DNA from: Apostichopus japonicus
Lineage: Eukaryota > Echinodermata > Holothuroidea > Aspidochirotida > Stichopodidae
Length of the DNA stretch: 64,000 nt
Direction of reading: 5' to 3'
Assembly: GCF_037975245.1 (NCBI RefSeq)
Contig: NC_092561.1
Coordinates: forward strand, 6,766,501-6,830,500
Part shown: positions 1 to 13,900 of the stretch, one piece after another
Layout of the letters: each line of letters starts with the position of its first letter
Numbering within the stretch: position 1 is the first letter of the stretch
Notes under the pieces: model-generated
Databases searched by the model: none
The model's input: the letters and a program-made list of their open reading frames with translations, nothing else
Told to the model about the DNA's origin: nothing
Made by a program: the position numbers and the translations under genes

Positions 1-2162
1 TCCCCATTACTAGTGTACAATATGTTAAAACTTAATATATATATACTGTAGGAACAGCCAAATTGGTCATAATATATTCAAATATAGGCCTATTTTATTC
101 ATATCATGCTTTTCTCAAATCCTAATTCCCCATTACTAGTGTACAATATGCTGAAAACAAAAGAAATGAGAATAATAACTGGTCTCACTCTCAGATACCA
201 ATAAATACCACACATAACATATCAACAAGAACAGCTTTCCTAATTGGCCTCAAATTTTGAAAAAGTCAGTTGCTAAGGTACAGGTATAGGTGGACAAAGT
301 CTGCACCCTACCGGCATGTTTTTGTGCTGCCGGTTCTGCATGGCTACTCAAACACTAAATGCCTCACCTCTGAGGGGGTGAAATATATATTGACACATAA
401 ACCACATGACTGTTCATATTCCTTAGAGTATGAAAAATTTTAAGAATGTCTGACACTGAACCCTAATGGACATCTATATACTGATAAGTACTTAATCAAC
501 AACAGTCTTCATTGTTTAAATAGTACTACTGGTGAACAGTAATAACAACAAATTTATCTCAGAACCGAAAGAGGAGAAAGTTAATGACTGGTGCAAATTT
601 ATCATTGATCAGCACTCTCAGATCACTGTGTAATTTACTTAAATTTAAGAAAAATTTATAAATTTTGTAAAAGTTTGAAAATCTTGAAGTACGGTACGAC
701 CAGAGCTGAAGGCTAAACAGATAGGAATCTGTTTCTTTTAAAACAGAAAATACTAAAAGCAACTTGTAAATTCATATGATGGGTATTAGTACTGTATCAT
801 GCAACAGCTTTCACTACCTCTGTGCATTTTTTTCTTTTTGTTTTCAAATTCAGGTGACTACATATCTGTACTGGCTGAATGCCAGAGGATATTACATTTT
901 GCCAGTAAAAAGACAAAAAGAGGCACTTGGAATCTTTCACCAGCAGACATTAAAAACAATTAAGTAACACATGACAAGTTGGTAAACAAGTTCTGTAAGT
1001 CAATATTCAGGTCTAAAATTAGCCATGCAATTACTGCTTGTTACCAGCAAGTATTATTGCCAGACTGCTTCCAAAAGCCTGTATACATGTGTACAGTGAC
1101 AAGCTGTATTGCAAATCAGCAAATCAGATTTGTTATGCACACGTTTGCATTAGACTTAAATGATTGGATAGAACTGTAAAATGTTTCTAGGCCTACAAAT
1201 CACAGTTTTCTATAAATAACAGAGATGATAAATTATAAACTGAACACTGAATGCTATACAGTAGTATATATTTTCAGTATTTTATGGCCGACAAAATTCA
1301 CAAATTTGCTAAAACTTGAGGCAAAAATCCAAATACTGAACACTTTTCTGTACACTTCTGAACTCTATGGACTAATATTACAACAACAAGTGCACAGTCT
1401 TTAATTAAAATGTTTCTAACCAATTCTTAGGTTCTTCCCTTGACTTACAATTTATTATATCCATGGCAAGTATCAAAAGCATCCTTGGATGTTGCCTGTG
1501 AAACAAGTTTCCTTTTCCCTCCAGAGTATTACCTTTTAGTATATAAATTTATCCTTGAGATCTTCCAATAATCTGCTACTGTAATTAGATTCCCTAATGT
1601 TCCATCTAACATATATATATTGCAAAGATCATACTTTAAATAACCTTGAGAAAGTAACAAGGTCAACAGAATGGAGATAATGAAAAGACTGCATCCCGCC
1701 ACCTGCTTTTTCACTTGATAGAAATCTTCAGACTGTCTTTCTGGATAATGGTATTACATGATCTATTGCATTTAATACTTCTAAAAGTTTAGAGACTGTC
1801 AACTTTGTCGAGAGAGGTGCCCCCTTATCATTAATAAGAGCATATAAACTAGCGTTACATTGACTGGTTGGATAAATGGATCTTCAGGCAGAAACCAAAA
1901 TTAGAGGGAAAATTGATGTATATAATTTTTTTTTAAATTTCTAATCGTGACATACCATTGATCTATTCCACGATGTATAAGTCGTTTCTTTGAAGTAACA
2001 TAATTTTTAACTTTCTCATTATTAATCACTTTGATTGCTGCTTTCATTGTCTAACATTTCCAAAGGCTAAACTAGGATTTTTATAAGGCTGAACATTCAG
2101 TGTAGAGTGATATGCTTTGCATACTTGATACTAAATGGTCAATTAAAGGTGCTCTTAGGATC
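1..2162. other. No gene seen
   Basis: AT-rich sequence. The longest frames (about 60-67 codons) lack splice signals or family features. Confidence 0.5.
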
Positions 2163-3340
2163 TTAATACATAGACCCTACAACTATCTGTCCGAGGGACC
2201 ACGGCCCTGACAAAGTTAACCATTTACGGTAATTAACTTTCTTGAAACCAACAGGGTTTGAAGAATACAGTAGTTCATGTGAAATCCTGCAAATGTGAGG
2301 GTCGTGGATGAGAACATGCCAAGTAATATTAAGCCTACCCTTTAACAATCCAATGCAAACAAGTAATGATTTGGGACATCATAATATATATGCATTGCCA
2401 ACTTAACTTGGCTATCTTTTATAGCTTTTGCCAAAATATACCAAACAGTACTCACATCACTGGTGTGCACTAGTTTATTTAAAAAGAATAATTTCAACTT
2501 AATGTTTACAACAATTGTGGAAAATGAAGTAAGCCTTATAATCATGGGCATATGATAAAGGCTAGGCCTACAGTAGTACTAGTAGTATTACCATTAGCAG
2601 ACAAGTTGAATTACACAACTGTAGCGTAAGTTCCAATGGCTTATGTTTGTGCCACTTAACACCAGCATTTTTTAACTTGAATATCAAGGAGGCCCTAACA
2701 TTTAGACTAGAGTTAACTTGCACTGTGATGTGAGTGCAGACTATGTTCGTTCCTGGCCCATACCAGTAATAATTAAAATGCCAAGGAGAAAACCTACAGC
2801 CTATCAAAGGTTATAAATATTTAGGTTCCCAAAAATTTATTAATTCTTATTTTTTAAATTAAATTGCAGCATAGCTATTAAAGTTAGACCTAAATTAAGC
2901 TACGGACTACGCTATATAATCAGAATAAAATTGGCCAAAATTTAGGCTATTGATCACATTCTTACTTAATAATATGGCCACTGCAGTATACAGTTTTATC
3001 CGTCTATCTTGTGAAACCCTTAATCTCCAATTCAATATTCCACTGTTCTACTTAACTCGGTCAATGTTAAGGGTAATGTCAGGGTCTACTTTGATTATGT
3101 CATACTCAAACTTTGTCATAGGCAAACGTTAGGGGCAACAGGCGTTAAAGTTTAGCCTACATCAGTTCGAAACCGGCTAGACCTAAATCGAATGGAGAGG
3201 ATGATGCCTGTTTTATATCATTAACAGCAATCCCACACACATGTTAGACAAACGCATGACAACTTACCAGCGGTCTTCGAAGTTGAAATAAGTGGCTTTA
3301 ATATAATCCAAACTTTGTTCCAAACCAAAGTCGTTGATCA
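2163..3340 (-). other. Doubtful two-exon coding candidate, unrecognised
   Basis: On the minus strand, 3340-3268 reads openly as INDFGLEQSLDYIKATYF and NFEDRW, between an AATTCAG acceptor and a GTAAGT donor. The donor leaves phase 2. A second open piece, 2286-2163, follows a TTTGCAG acceptor, completes the split codon as Trp and continues ISHELLYSSNPVGF to a TAA. The phases match, but no start codon is found, no family is recognised and no third exon was located. It may be the 3' end of an unannotated gene or chance. Confidence 0.22.
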
Positions 3341-3685
3341 CTGAATTAGGGTTCGTAACATGGACGATCGGTATATATGGTATATTACAGATCGAGTGAA
3401 GAAACCTAACGGTAGGCTATATTTGTACACACTACACAGCATGCAACTGGCATACACAAATGTACACTACCAGACACCAACAGATGTTGATATTGTGCAA
3501 CCAATTTCAAAAGAGATGGTCTTGTGTAAAACCGCAGAATTGGTAACCGTTATACAAAAAGGAGGGCGTTTTTTAGAATTCGTCTTGCAACAAAAGCTTT
3601 ACTCAGCCCCTTCGTCATTTACGTTACCATGTTTGTCCGGATGTTCCTCGCATGACGTGTCATGCGTTCGGTTGAATTTAGAGAC

Positions 3686-4062
3686 TTAAAAGGGTGTGAA
3701 GACTCGCGCAAAAAGAAACGTCTAATGCCGGTAATTTGACCTAGTTTCGAATGAGGTGTAACAGAAGTGTTAAACACCACCATCGATCCCAGAAAATACA
3801 CACAGCTTACTACCGTCGGTATTTAGACCAGGGAGTTGTTAACTCCCCGATAAGACACTAGTGTACAGTCAGTACATACTGCTGCGGTCAATACCCACAG
3901 CACAGTATACAAATGCGATACAAAATACAAAATACGATGGACATCTCAGGTCCAGCTAAAGATAACAATTAAGGTATCACGTTTCATTACTGTCTGCATT
4001 TTGTAGCGACATGAACAAAACGCCACTTGCAAGCAACAGAAACAGGCCTTTCTTCAGATAAT
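3686..4062 (+). mobile_element. TTAA MITE, 3' truncated
   Basis: Begins TTAA then AAGGGTGTGAAGACTCGCGC and continues through the family body (AGGTGTAACAGAAGTGTTA, GGACATCTCAGGTCCAGCTA, GCATTTTGTAGCGACATGA) but loses the far terminal repeat after the GCAAGCAAC block. One of six related copies in the window. Confidence 0.75.
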
Positions 4063-4136
4063 TGTAGTAACCCCACCCAATGTGCAAGATGGGGTCAAAA
4101 GTATATTACAACTGAGGAGTATCATAGAAAATAAAT

Positions 4137-4500
4137 GTTTGCAAACTGCTTATCTACTGCAAACAGCATGTATGGGTTAAAGCTAAGAGGGCCTGCAGCC
4201 TTTCTCATTTTGCTATCCACAGTCATAGGTTTACCTTCCTAATCCCCTTTTCTTCTTTTTCACCTCTTTTGTTACACCCCTCAGAGATAATCTTCACAGT
4301 CCTTAATCCTCTTATCACTCTTCCCATCTATAATACCTCTACTTTGTTGTGTCCAGCTATTTTTGCTCTATTAAATTGCTCATTTGTCCTATTTAACTGT
4401 CTTTCCATCAGTCTCTTAACGTGTCCTTAGTTTTTTTTTTCGTTTCAGTTAGCCTCCCAATGAAGATCCTGCTAGGACTGAAACATCAGGCAGTGCATTA
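4137..4500 (+). repeat. Diverged member of the same dispersed repeat
   Basis: Starts with GCAAACTGCTTATCTACTGC as at 20370 and ends with a decayed AATGAAGATCCTGCTAGGAC block in inverse sense, suggesting an element with related ends. The interior is pyrimidine-rich. No genes. Confidence 0.4.
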
Positions 4501-6337
4501 AAAATATTACATGATTACACACACAACAGCTAGGTTAATAGGGATGTGGCATTCACTTTAACGGGTACCCTTATATTTCTTTACATTCCTTTGCCATTAA
4601 TTGTGCATGATCATGGTCACAGTAACTCTACAGGTCCAACGTAAAATGGTCATTCAATTTCTTGTAAAGAAATGGGGCTTTTGACAGTTGTTTTCTTTAG
4701 GCTTGTTGATTATTATATTGACAATGCTGGATTTGCATTGTCTTTATTTAGTTCTACTGCTATACATGTGACCAAGCTGGCTAATGAAGCTCATACCCAT
4801 GAGTGTGGGTGGGGAGAGGAGGGGAGAGGAGAGGAGTGAAGGGGAGAGGAATATTTCAGATTACTGACTGGTGGCCTCCACCCACTTTCTAATAGCAAGT
4901 GTAATTATACATACAACCATCATAAGTAACTCATTGATCAGAGAAGATGTCAAAAAAAAAAAAAAAAAATGTGAGCAAGGTTTTTTTATATAATGGCAAT
5001 TTATTAATTCATCTCTTTACTAATTTCTTAATATTCTTAAACTTCATCTTAAAAGTCAAAATCCTTTAAAACTGAAAGAAATGAGAGGAACAAACAACAC
5101 ATGCATTTATTTACACCAAAGGACACACAACCATTCTCCGACAAAGATTTCACGGTCCCCGAGAACTTCTACCAGTGGAAACCATTAGCTATTTCTTTAG
5201 TTTATACCTATAAGCTATTTTTTAGAGAAAGAAATTTTTTGTCAAAGCACTGTTTTACAGAGAAAAAAAAAGAAAAAAGAACAAAATGAAACCTACCAAC
5301 AATTTTGACTCCATCCAGCAAAAGGTTTATAAGATTAGTTTAAAAATTTACTGGCCCTTGTCAAAAATAGTAACATTTCATTCATTGAATTAAAAATAAA
5401 AACCATTTTCCCTCCAAGTATCATCAACTCCGGAGTGTAGGAAAGAAACTATTCCCATGACAGTGTAACAATACAGGTAGCAAATTTACTCCGATATACG
5501 AATGCTTGGGAAAATAGTTTTGCCTCTCAGAAGACCAGAAAAAACATGAGGTCAAACTGGATAAGATGAAGTTTACACTGTTCATCGTTCTCTTTATATC
5601 ATAAAATATTTTAATTTCACTCTAAGATACTTTCCTACCTCTGCAAGACTACTTTCATGGGAAATTAATTTTGTTCTTGTTTGGTATTCTCCAAATGTGA
5701 TGTGTTATACCAATTAGTCCAAGGCCTTATTAGCTATTTATGAAAAACTTGGATGATGTTGTAAGGAAGCTTAGTATAAGCATTCCTGCTTGACATGATC
5801 AATGCTGTGTATTCCATTTCACATGATCACTGAACTTAAGTTAAAAACATGAATGCCACACAAAGAATACCTTACCAGACCACGAATAGAGGGAAAACTT
5901 TTCAAAAGTGATAAGAAAAAAATTGGTTCCACTATATTGAAGATGAGGATAAAATATCTCTCTCTCCTAAACCTCCATATTCATTTCGATTCTTGATGCT
6001 GTGAAGGTCACTTTAAAAACCTGCATCATTTGCAACCCAATTCCATCAATACAGGACCATACCTTGTGTTCTTATGGTTTTTTAATTCTAAACATATAAC
6101 AAAAACATAGTTATTTTTCTGATAGATACTACAAAGTATTCACCTTATAAGATGAAGCAATAATGTCACAGACTAATTAATTTATGTTCTAATTCCATTT
6201 TTCACAAGGAAGGTTCACAAAGGATTTCAAGGGAGCAAGAAACCCTTTCATATGCTTTTTTGGGATCAAATTTTGAAAACTTGTTATGATGAAACTTTAC
6301 TAGCCTCTGATACATTCAATTTTCTATAACCGATTCA
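4500..6337. other. No gene seen
   Basis: AT-rich with a GGGGAGAGGAG purine stretch near 4810-4850 and an A run near 4953. No supportable coding exon on either strand. Confidence 0.5.
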
Positions 6338-7155
6338 AAGATTAATAGGTAGTGCATTATACAATGATGTACAGTAAGGTAGGATACATTACAGTGCAGA
6401 ATGACATACTTTACTATATACTACGGTACAGTATGGTAAAGTATGGTACTTACTGTAATATACCGTACGATATAGTACAGTACTGTGCAGTACTTAAAGT
6501 ACAATACAATATCATGCAGCACAGTACAGTAGGATACATTACAGTGCATTATGACATACTTTACTATACACTACGGTACAGTATGGTAAAGTATGGTACT
6601 TACTGTAACATACTGCATGATATACATACTGTACTAGTACTACACACTACAATACAATACACAGTACAGTATGGTAGAGTATGGTACTTAACGTAACATA
6701 CTGCACAATATACATACTATACTACTCACTACAATACACACTATGGTAAAGTATGGTACTTACTGTAATATACCGTACAATATAGTACAGTACTGTGCAG
6801 ACTTAGATAAAGTACAATACAATATAATGCAGTACAATGCAGTACAGTACAGCATAGTAGAGTACACTACAGTACAATACAGCAGAGTGAGTGTACTGTC
6901 CTATACAGAACAGTATAGGACAGTACAGTATAGGACAGTACATGGAAGTATAGTATCATACAGCACAGTAGAGTATAGAAAAGTACAATACAACATAATA
7001 TAGTATAACTGTAGCAGAAAACAGTAAAGAACAGGATAGTAGAGTGCACTACAGCACAGAACAATACAATACCATACGGTACAGTGCAGTACAATACAAT
7101 ACAATACAGTACAAACCAATAGTGCAGTACAATTCAATATACTACCATACAGTAC
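6338..7155. repeat. GTAC/GTATG-rich satellite with higher-order units
   Basis: About 800 bp built of short variants of GTACAGTATGGTAAAGTATG. A larger unit is repeated at about 155-bp spacing: AGGATACATTACAGTGCA followed by CATACTTTACTATA and ACGGTACAGTATGGTAAAGT occurs at 6379 and 6532. It gives long tyrosine-rich frames on both strands that are repeat artefacts. Confidence 0.85.
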
Positions 7156-7159
7156 AGTA

Positions 7160-9837
7160 AAGTGCTGGTATTCAAACTATTTTGCTTGGTGACCCCAAGT
7201 TTCACCTTGATCGTATTGGAGGACCCTCCAGTGGCCGATGTTATGGCCTGTAGAAGGGGTCTACGGGGGGAGGCGCGGTATCGCCCTCCCCTTTTTGAGA
7301 ATCTTTATATCATTAAGGGTGAGTACTTGTATAATGGTGTAATAATTTGCAACTTTTGAAAGTAATTTATATTCCAAGATTTTTCCACATTTCTTTGTGT
7401 CACCAATTTCTTTTTACCTGAATATTTTTGGACACCCGAAAAAAGGGTCGTTACCCACACCTTGAATACCAGGGCAGTAAAAGTACACTATGGTACCATA
7501 TACTTTAGGATACAGTTACCCTACAGTATAGAAGACTAGGCCTACAGAACATTAAGAGTTCTGTACCATATCCTACCATGCAATTTAACATACCTTTCCA
7601 TACCATGGACTGTAAAGTTACAGAGGATTAAAGCATACTATACGGTCTACACTGCCAGAATTCTTTGATATTCTCTGTATTGGAACTACAGTTAAACTGA
7701 ACATATCACCAGGCTAATATTCATATGTAAAGATGGAATGTGTTGGTAAAGTAATCCTACATCTTAAAAAAAAATAACATGCTGATATAGGTCAAATTTT
7801 AATTTGCCAGTCCCTTTTTCAAATTTTAGATTTATTAACATGCAAAACCTGTTACCGGACACTATACAAACAAAAGCAACCTCATTAAAACCACCATTTT
7901 GATTTTTAAGCTTGAACTAATTTTTTTTAGCTTCTTATTAATGTCAATACTAATACATAACTTAAACAAATCCTTCTTCAATATCAATTTTAAGGTTTTG
8001 AACTAGAATTGTTTCATACATTCATAATTCAGGTTAATATGGAATATATTAGATAAAGGATTATTTCACAAAGAAAATATTCTCTCATAACTGATGGAGG
8101 AGTAAAACATCTTTCAAAAAGACCCAAATTTTAATACATCATTTGTTTCGTCAAGTTATCACTTTTACCTATACCTGGGTGTGTGTGTTAACTGAGGTCT
8201 CCATTTCGAAATTCTTACTCAGAATTTGCCTCAAAGTCTAACAAATGTAATTATTATTTTCCTTCTTTTCTAGGGCAAGGTAAGGGGGTAAGGTGGGGGG
8301 GGGGAGTTGGCTTTGCTTTCTTTGTTATGTCTAGATTTTTATGGGCTTTTTTGTTCTAGTTAATACTTTAAACAGATACTGGAATATGTGGGAAAAAGAA
8401 GGCTTATGTGAAGTTTTTAATTTTGAGTAAAATCATTGACATGCCTAGTATTTGATGCAGGTAATAAACAAATTCATTACATTTTTGTGTTAATATACTG
8501 AGCTCTCTACCCCTAATGACATACCTGGTCATCTTCAGACTACCATTTTTTCAGGGGTTTTTTGCCAGCGGCACACGAGACATTTGTAACGAATCGACGA
8601 CTTAAATATCCTTTACTTTAATTCAATCCACAACATCTAAACCAACTACATCCTCTATGTTACAGCTTCCATTCGTCACCATAGCGACAAGGCACATGGC
8701 TCAAGGCTGACGACAGATCTGATTACAATTGAGAGGAAATTTAAACTAATTAAAATTGTCTGAGCTGTCGGAGAATTTAATGAGAGCGAGGAGAACGATA
8801 TGTGAAGGTTCACGAAACTAAATTCTAAGCAAAAATGGTGGAGATCCGTAAGAGGCCGATCACAGATAATTTTTCCTTAACCCATCTTGAAAAAAAAAAA
8901 AAATTGGTTGGAAATTTTTATGCAAGGTTATTGTCCATGTTTACTTTCAAAATTAAGGTGACTATGTACAAAGACAAAAATCCAAGTCGACTTAAAATGT
9001 TCCCTTTTTCTTCATTTTGCATCGAAGCAATTCATAAGTCACTTAATAGTTTGTCAAGGCAGTGTGGAGAGTTGTTTGGATTGAGTAATTGAGCCCAACT
9101 GATCTGGGCAAGAAATTGTGGATACAATTTTGGATCAACATTTTCAACAGATCAATACATCCACAGATTTAGCCACAACAATCTACTGTAATTCTGATTA
9201 AACCACGAGTTTAATGTTGACCAGTGAGGAAAATACTTCCACCTCGGAGAACGACCGAAAGAAAAATGCAGAATCTGAACCTAATTAAATATACGATTCA
9301 TAATGTAAGGACACTTCTTATGAAAAGTTTTAAATTTGACAGTGCCAGTCAGTAGATAAATCCAAATCCAAAACAGAGTTTATGAACTACCCTGTCTCCC
9401 ACTATATTGAACCCCCCCCCTCCACTCACTGCCCCATCATCCATTTTTTCACAAACCACCAGTCTTATTTTCACAGATATGACTGGCTCTATTTGCCATT
9501 AAAACTATATTTAGTGTTTGTGTCAGGTGGAAGTGTCAGTTTTTTGTTGTTGCCATATTCCCCCAAATTTTAGATACCAAAATTGGTGACAGGCCCTAGA
9601 AGAAATCTCCTCCAATTTGTTTCCAGACATCAAGGGGAAGGAAACCAAGTTAATTTCTTGACTATAGACTTTTAGATAAGTAATACAAAAGAAAGTTAAA
9701 AGATTGACAAATAGTGACATGTAATAGATCTGTAGTCCTAAAGCACCACATTAGGTTTAAATGATTACATTTGGTAGTTGGTTGTTGAGGATATAGGCAG
9801 ATATTCTACTCAATCAAGATTAAAAAATTAGATAAAC
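7160..9837. other. No secure gene
   Basis: A CpG-containing patch at 8560-8830 includes an RFX X-box-like GTCACCATAGCGAC (8675-8688) and an AAAATGGTGG start at about 8832, but the 85-codon frame after it has no recognisable homology. Confidence 0.4.
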
Positions 9838-10195
9838 AATGCTGTTTCGGAGCAACAATACTACATTGTGAAGTGTTCAGAAAAACAATGATGTATTGTG
9901 AAGATGTCAGAAAACAATGATGTATTGTAGTTACTGTCAGTCACATAATGATGTATTGTAGTAGCCATAAGTAAAAACCCTGCTGTATTGTTATAAATGC
10001 CAGTAGAACAATGCTGTATTGTAATAAGCTGAACAAACAAACAATAAAGAATTGTAATATACTGCCAGGACAGAGACAATGCTGTATTGTAATATGCTGT
10101 CTGGACAAAAAGAACAATGCTGTATTGTAATATGTCTGGACAAAAACAATGCTGTATTGTGATATGCTGTCAGAAAGACAAATGCTGTAGTGTCG
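9838..10195 (+). repeat. Hairpin minisatellite, array 1
   Basis: About ten degenerate units of roughly 35 bp around ACAATGCTGTATTGTAATAT. Each unit contains ACAAT-GCTGT-ATTGT, able to form a small hairpin. Same unit and orientation as the larger array at 13655-14505. Confidence 0.85.
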
Positions 10196-10469
10196 TATCT
10201 GCTGGTACTCCACTAGAGCAGATGTAGTGATTAACAAAACCGGTGATAAACTTGGCCACAAATTTTACAAACAAGTTTACGGGCAAGAACAGAAAGATGA
10301 CACCTCTTTCTTGCTGCTAAGTAAGCAACAGTGTGCACAATTTCTTCATCTGAGTCAACTTTCACAAATATAATATCTGGAAATATGATCGTGACACTTT
10401 TGAAGATTGTCAAATATGTTTGGTTGAAAGAACTGAAACATTATGGAACCGTATCAATAAAGAAAACAG

Positions 10470-10650
10470 GCTGCAGAAGCAGCAAAATCCCCTGCAGCAA
10501 GGCTGAATCAATATCAAACAATAGAGATTACATCCCCCAGACCAGTAGTGCCTATTGTGTCAAAACAAAGGCAGTGCCTATTGCGTGAAACTGCACAGTA
10601 CAAACATCTTTCATCCTATGCAGCCTAGCTGCAGGAGGCTGCAGCCCCCA
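10470..10650 (+). mobile_element. GCTGCAG-ended short repeat, copy A
   Basis: About 180 bp rich in GCTGCAG near both ends (CCCCTGCAGCAAGGCTGAAT at one, CCTAGCTGCAGGAGGCTGCA at the other). It matches reverse copies at 35186 and 52168, which share TGATATT, CTGCATAGG and CTGCTGCAGC blocks. A likely MITE family. Confidence 0.6.
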
Positions 10651-10915
10651 CAGCATTCTTTTTACGACACAATGCCTCGGAAGAGATAACGAATCATCCG
10701 TGAGAAGTAATTCCCATTAGATGAAATAGATGGAACCAAACCAAGGAGTAGGTGATCATATCGTGAGATCAATAATTCCGATGACAGGATCCCACGGGTG
10801 GATCAAATAATCAGATGGGATCATAAAAACAAAAAGACGTCGTCGTCCAATCCGGGAATAACACCATCAGAATGTTGAAATGTTGGAAAATATTTTCTCT
10901 GCTGAGGAGGGCGGT

Positions 10916-13900
10916 TTAATATCCACTGTAACGATCCTGAAAGATAAAAGGATGATAATATGAGTCGGGAAGAAGATGATGAGTCATCTCGGAAGAGAAC
11001 CACACTTGATAAACTTCCGATGCCAGAGCAAGAAGTTTGGTGATAGCACCAGGGGGTAGGAGCCGGTGGGGACACGAGCCCCCCCCCCACTTTTCCCCAA
11101 AATAGCAAATGTGCCCAACTGGCGAATAAAATGTGCCCCTTTGATGAAGAACCGTCTTTTGGATATCTTAAGCCTTTGTTAATTTAAATATCATATTTTC
11201 ATTATTTATTTTTAGTCTGTACATGCTATTCTTAAAATGGCATCCCATATCTTTTTGTAGCATGGTTACATGATGATAAACAATCTCAATAATTAGTATT
11301 GATAGCATACTAACACATCATATATATTCAAGTGATATGGCCGGTGTGTATCAGTTTATAGCATAACAAGTGGTGGTTGTGGAATGAGAAAATGCCCCTC
11401 TAAAGTTGTGCCCCCCCCCACTTTTGGAAGCTTCCCACCCCCCTGGATAGACCAGTTAGGATTTCTTATCATAAGCAGACATATAGCAGCAGACCTTACA
11501 CTTTGAGCTATTTAATAGTGTTAAATGTCACATCACTGGTTACTAAGAGCTAACGTTTTTGAGCTGCTCTCAAGAGCAAAGGACAGTAGCCGCTGATGCA
11601 CATTATCTGGCAATACAGGAATATGCCAGTGAAGGCTTGATTTAGCTGGTAGATTTAAAAAAAAAAGGAATTGCCATTTTGAACAGGTGGCTAAAATTGT
11701 GAAATTCTTGGCTTGTAGAAGGTGCTTTGTGTTAACAACATAATTACACCTCACCTACACAAATCAGTGACCGGTCACTGAATAAACTCATTGGACTTAA
11801 ACAAGTTTGTGAATTTGTTTCTGATGTAAGAACCTACAGTTTGATCTAGACACACACAAAAAGTATGATCTTTTATCGCCAAAAGATTATAAATCTTCCC
11901 ACAGAAATATTCTTGTTCTTTCTTGAAGAGAAGACTGACAACCGAATTCATGAGCGAAAAGAGTGGAAAGTTGCTCCTACGACTTCTTCCTCTACTCGAT
12001 AATGGCTTAGTTCTTTCACAATTTAGAAACAGGCATGAGCTTTTCCCGCGAATTCCCATGATTTCTTTTCTACCTTCGAGATTGACACCTCTCAATTTCT
12101 GTTAATTTCTAACAGCATTGTATCGTTTAATCCGTCATTCACATGTTTTTCATTACCTATGGATATCCAACCTGCAGGGGGACAAAAACTATTATCCTAA
12201 CACACGGTAGCATACACAAACTGGAGCCTATACCGCAAGTTTTGCGAAGTTCCGCAATAGTTTTTTTACCCCAGGCTCATCCCTGTAGAAATGTCCTGTC
12301 ACGTCACTAATTTCACTTGTATTGTTTTTTTTGTTGGTTTTCATCCGTCCTAAAAACAACGACAGCTTTAACTACAGATTTACGACAAACAACGTACCTG
12401 TATAGAGCTCATGATGCCAGACACTTTGCCTGCCACTGCAGAGACTCCCTCTCGCATCCCATCGCGGATCGCAGAATAATCGGATCCGCCATAATTCTGA
12501 CTTTTGGATGAGTCATCGCCGAACAGATCCGCACTTGATATACTGCCGCTGCCAGAGAAATTCTCCAATTTACTTTTAGTTTCATACTGTCCAAGAAAAA
12601 GGGGAAAAAAAGAAATCAAATGTTTTATGACAAACACAAATCTTTCCAAGTTTTTCTCAAAAGATTGAACAGGAAGTGATGGTAGAGCAAAGAAAAAAGA
12701 CCCTCTGGAAGGAGTAATCTAAAGTTATTTCTTAATTATCTAAAGTTACTACTTTAATGACCAAAAAAGGAATATATCACATCCGATACTTTTATATGCG
12801 AAAACATGGCTAGACCTTACAGTGTATTTGCTGTAGCAGTGCTGAAACGGACTGGGTAGCAGTGTTCGATTTAAACGGTGAAAAGAAACTGGTTTTGGGG
12901 AATCTTGGTCATCTCATGGAACAGCTGACTCGATTCCCTTATTTCACTTTACAGGGGTGTGGGGTATGGAAGGGGCCGGGGTTGGGGGACTAACGGATAT
13001 CTAAACATGTGTGAACTACACATGTCATGATCAGAATGAACCAAGGTGGCATTCCAGATGCAAAAAGACAAGCTTGCTGATTTTTTATATTGTTTTAAAA
13101 CCAAAAACATAGATAGGAAACTCTTTATTGCTGACATTGGAACTTACATCCAGACTCTCGTTTCCAAAAAACTGGGCAGAAGATATGGACTTGGCGCCGC
13201 TGAACCGCTTGGAGGCTTCATCGGACGGCTGAGAGTTCTCTGTGCTCTTCTTACTACGAGAGCTGCCCGGATGAAAGATTAATAAAATAAAATATAAATT
13301 AAAAACAAACGGTGACGGACATTGGATACATTGAAGAGAATCATAGGCTTAAACAAACAAGATTACTAGATTTACAGGTCAACACACTGTCCTTAGGCCC
13401 TCAATTTCTAATCTCACAGAAAAGAAAAAAGAAAGAGAAAAGTGGGTTGAAGTGTCATTTCTTTCCTGGAGATTTAAAAAAACTATGAGTTTTGATTCAT
13501 TTTATTTGCAAAAAGCATACTTTGAAATGATCTGTTGGTATATTCCCAAACTTCTCTCTGTTGCCTTTTGTTTTGTTTTGTTTCTGGTTAATTACGGAAC
13601 AGGGTTTTTACGTAAAAATGTTTAACCTAAAAGCGAAAGTGAAGGGAGTCAGTCAGTATTGTAATATGCTGTCTGGACAAAAAAAAATCCTATATTGTAA
13701 TATGCTGTCAGAAAAACAATACTATATTGTGATATGCTCTCTGGACAACAAAACAATGCTGTATTATAATATGTTGTCAGGACAACAAAACATTGCTGTA
13801 TTGTAATGTGCTATCAGAAAAACAATACTGCATTGTAATATGCTGTCAGGACAACAAAACATTGCTGTATTGTAATATGCTGTCTGGACAAAAACAATGC

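Noticed and set aside
3360-3689. Plus-strand frame of 109 codons
   Set aside because: Runs from unique sequence to the edge of a MITE with no homology; the opposite strand has better splice signals.
6352-7137. Tyrosine-rich open frames of 75-114 codons on both strands
   Set aside because: They lie wholly in the GTAC/GTATG satellite, whose units contain few stop codons; the residues simply read the repeat.
8835-9092. Possible first exon starting AAAATGGTGG
   Set aside because: The 85-codon frame has no recognisable domain and an internal A run; no downstream exon could be joined.
12157-12171. Alternative last exon of ARFGAP (VGYP then stop) after a TTTTTGTCCCCCTGCAG acceptor
   Set aside because: The acceptor is good, but the peptide lacks the conserved DRYxxY end, which is found exactly in phase at 10916-10936.
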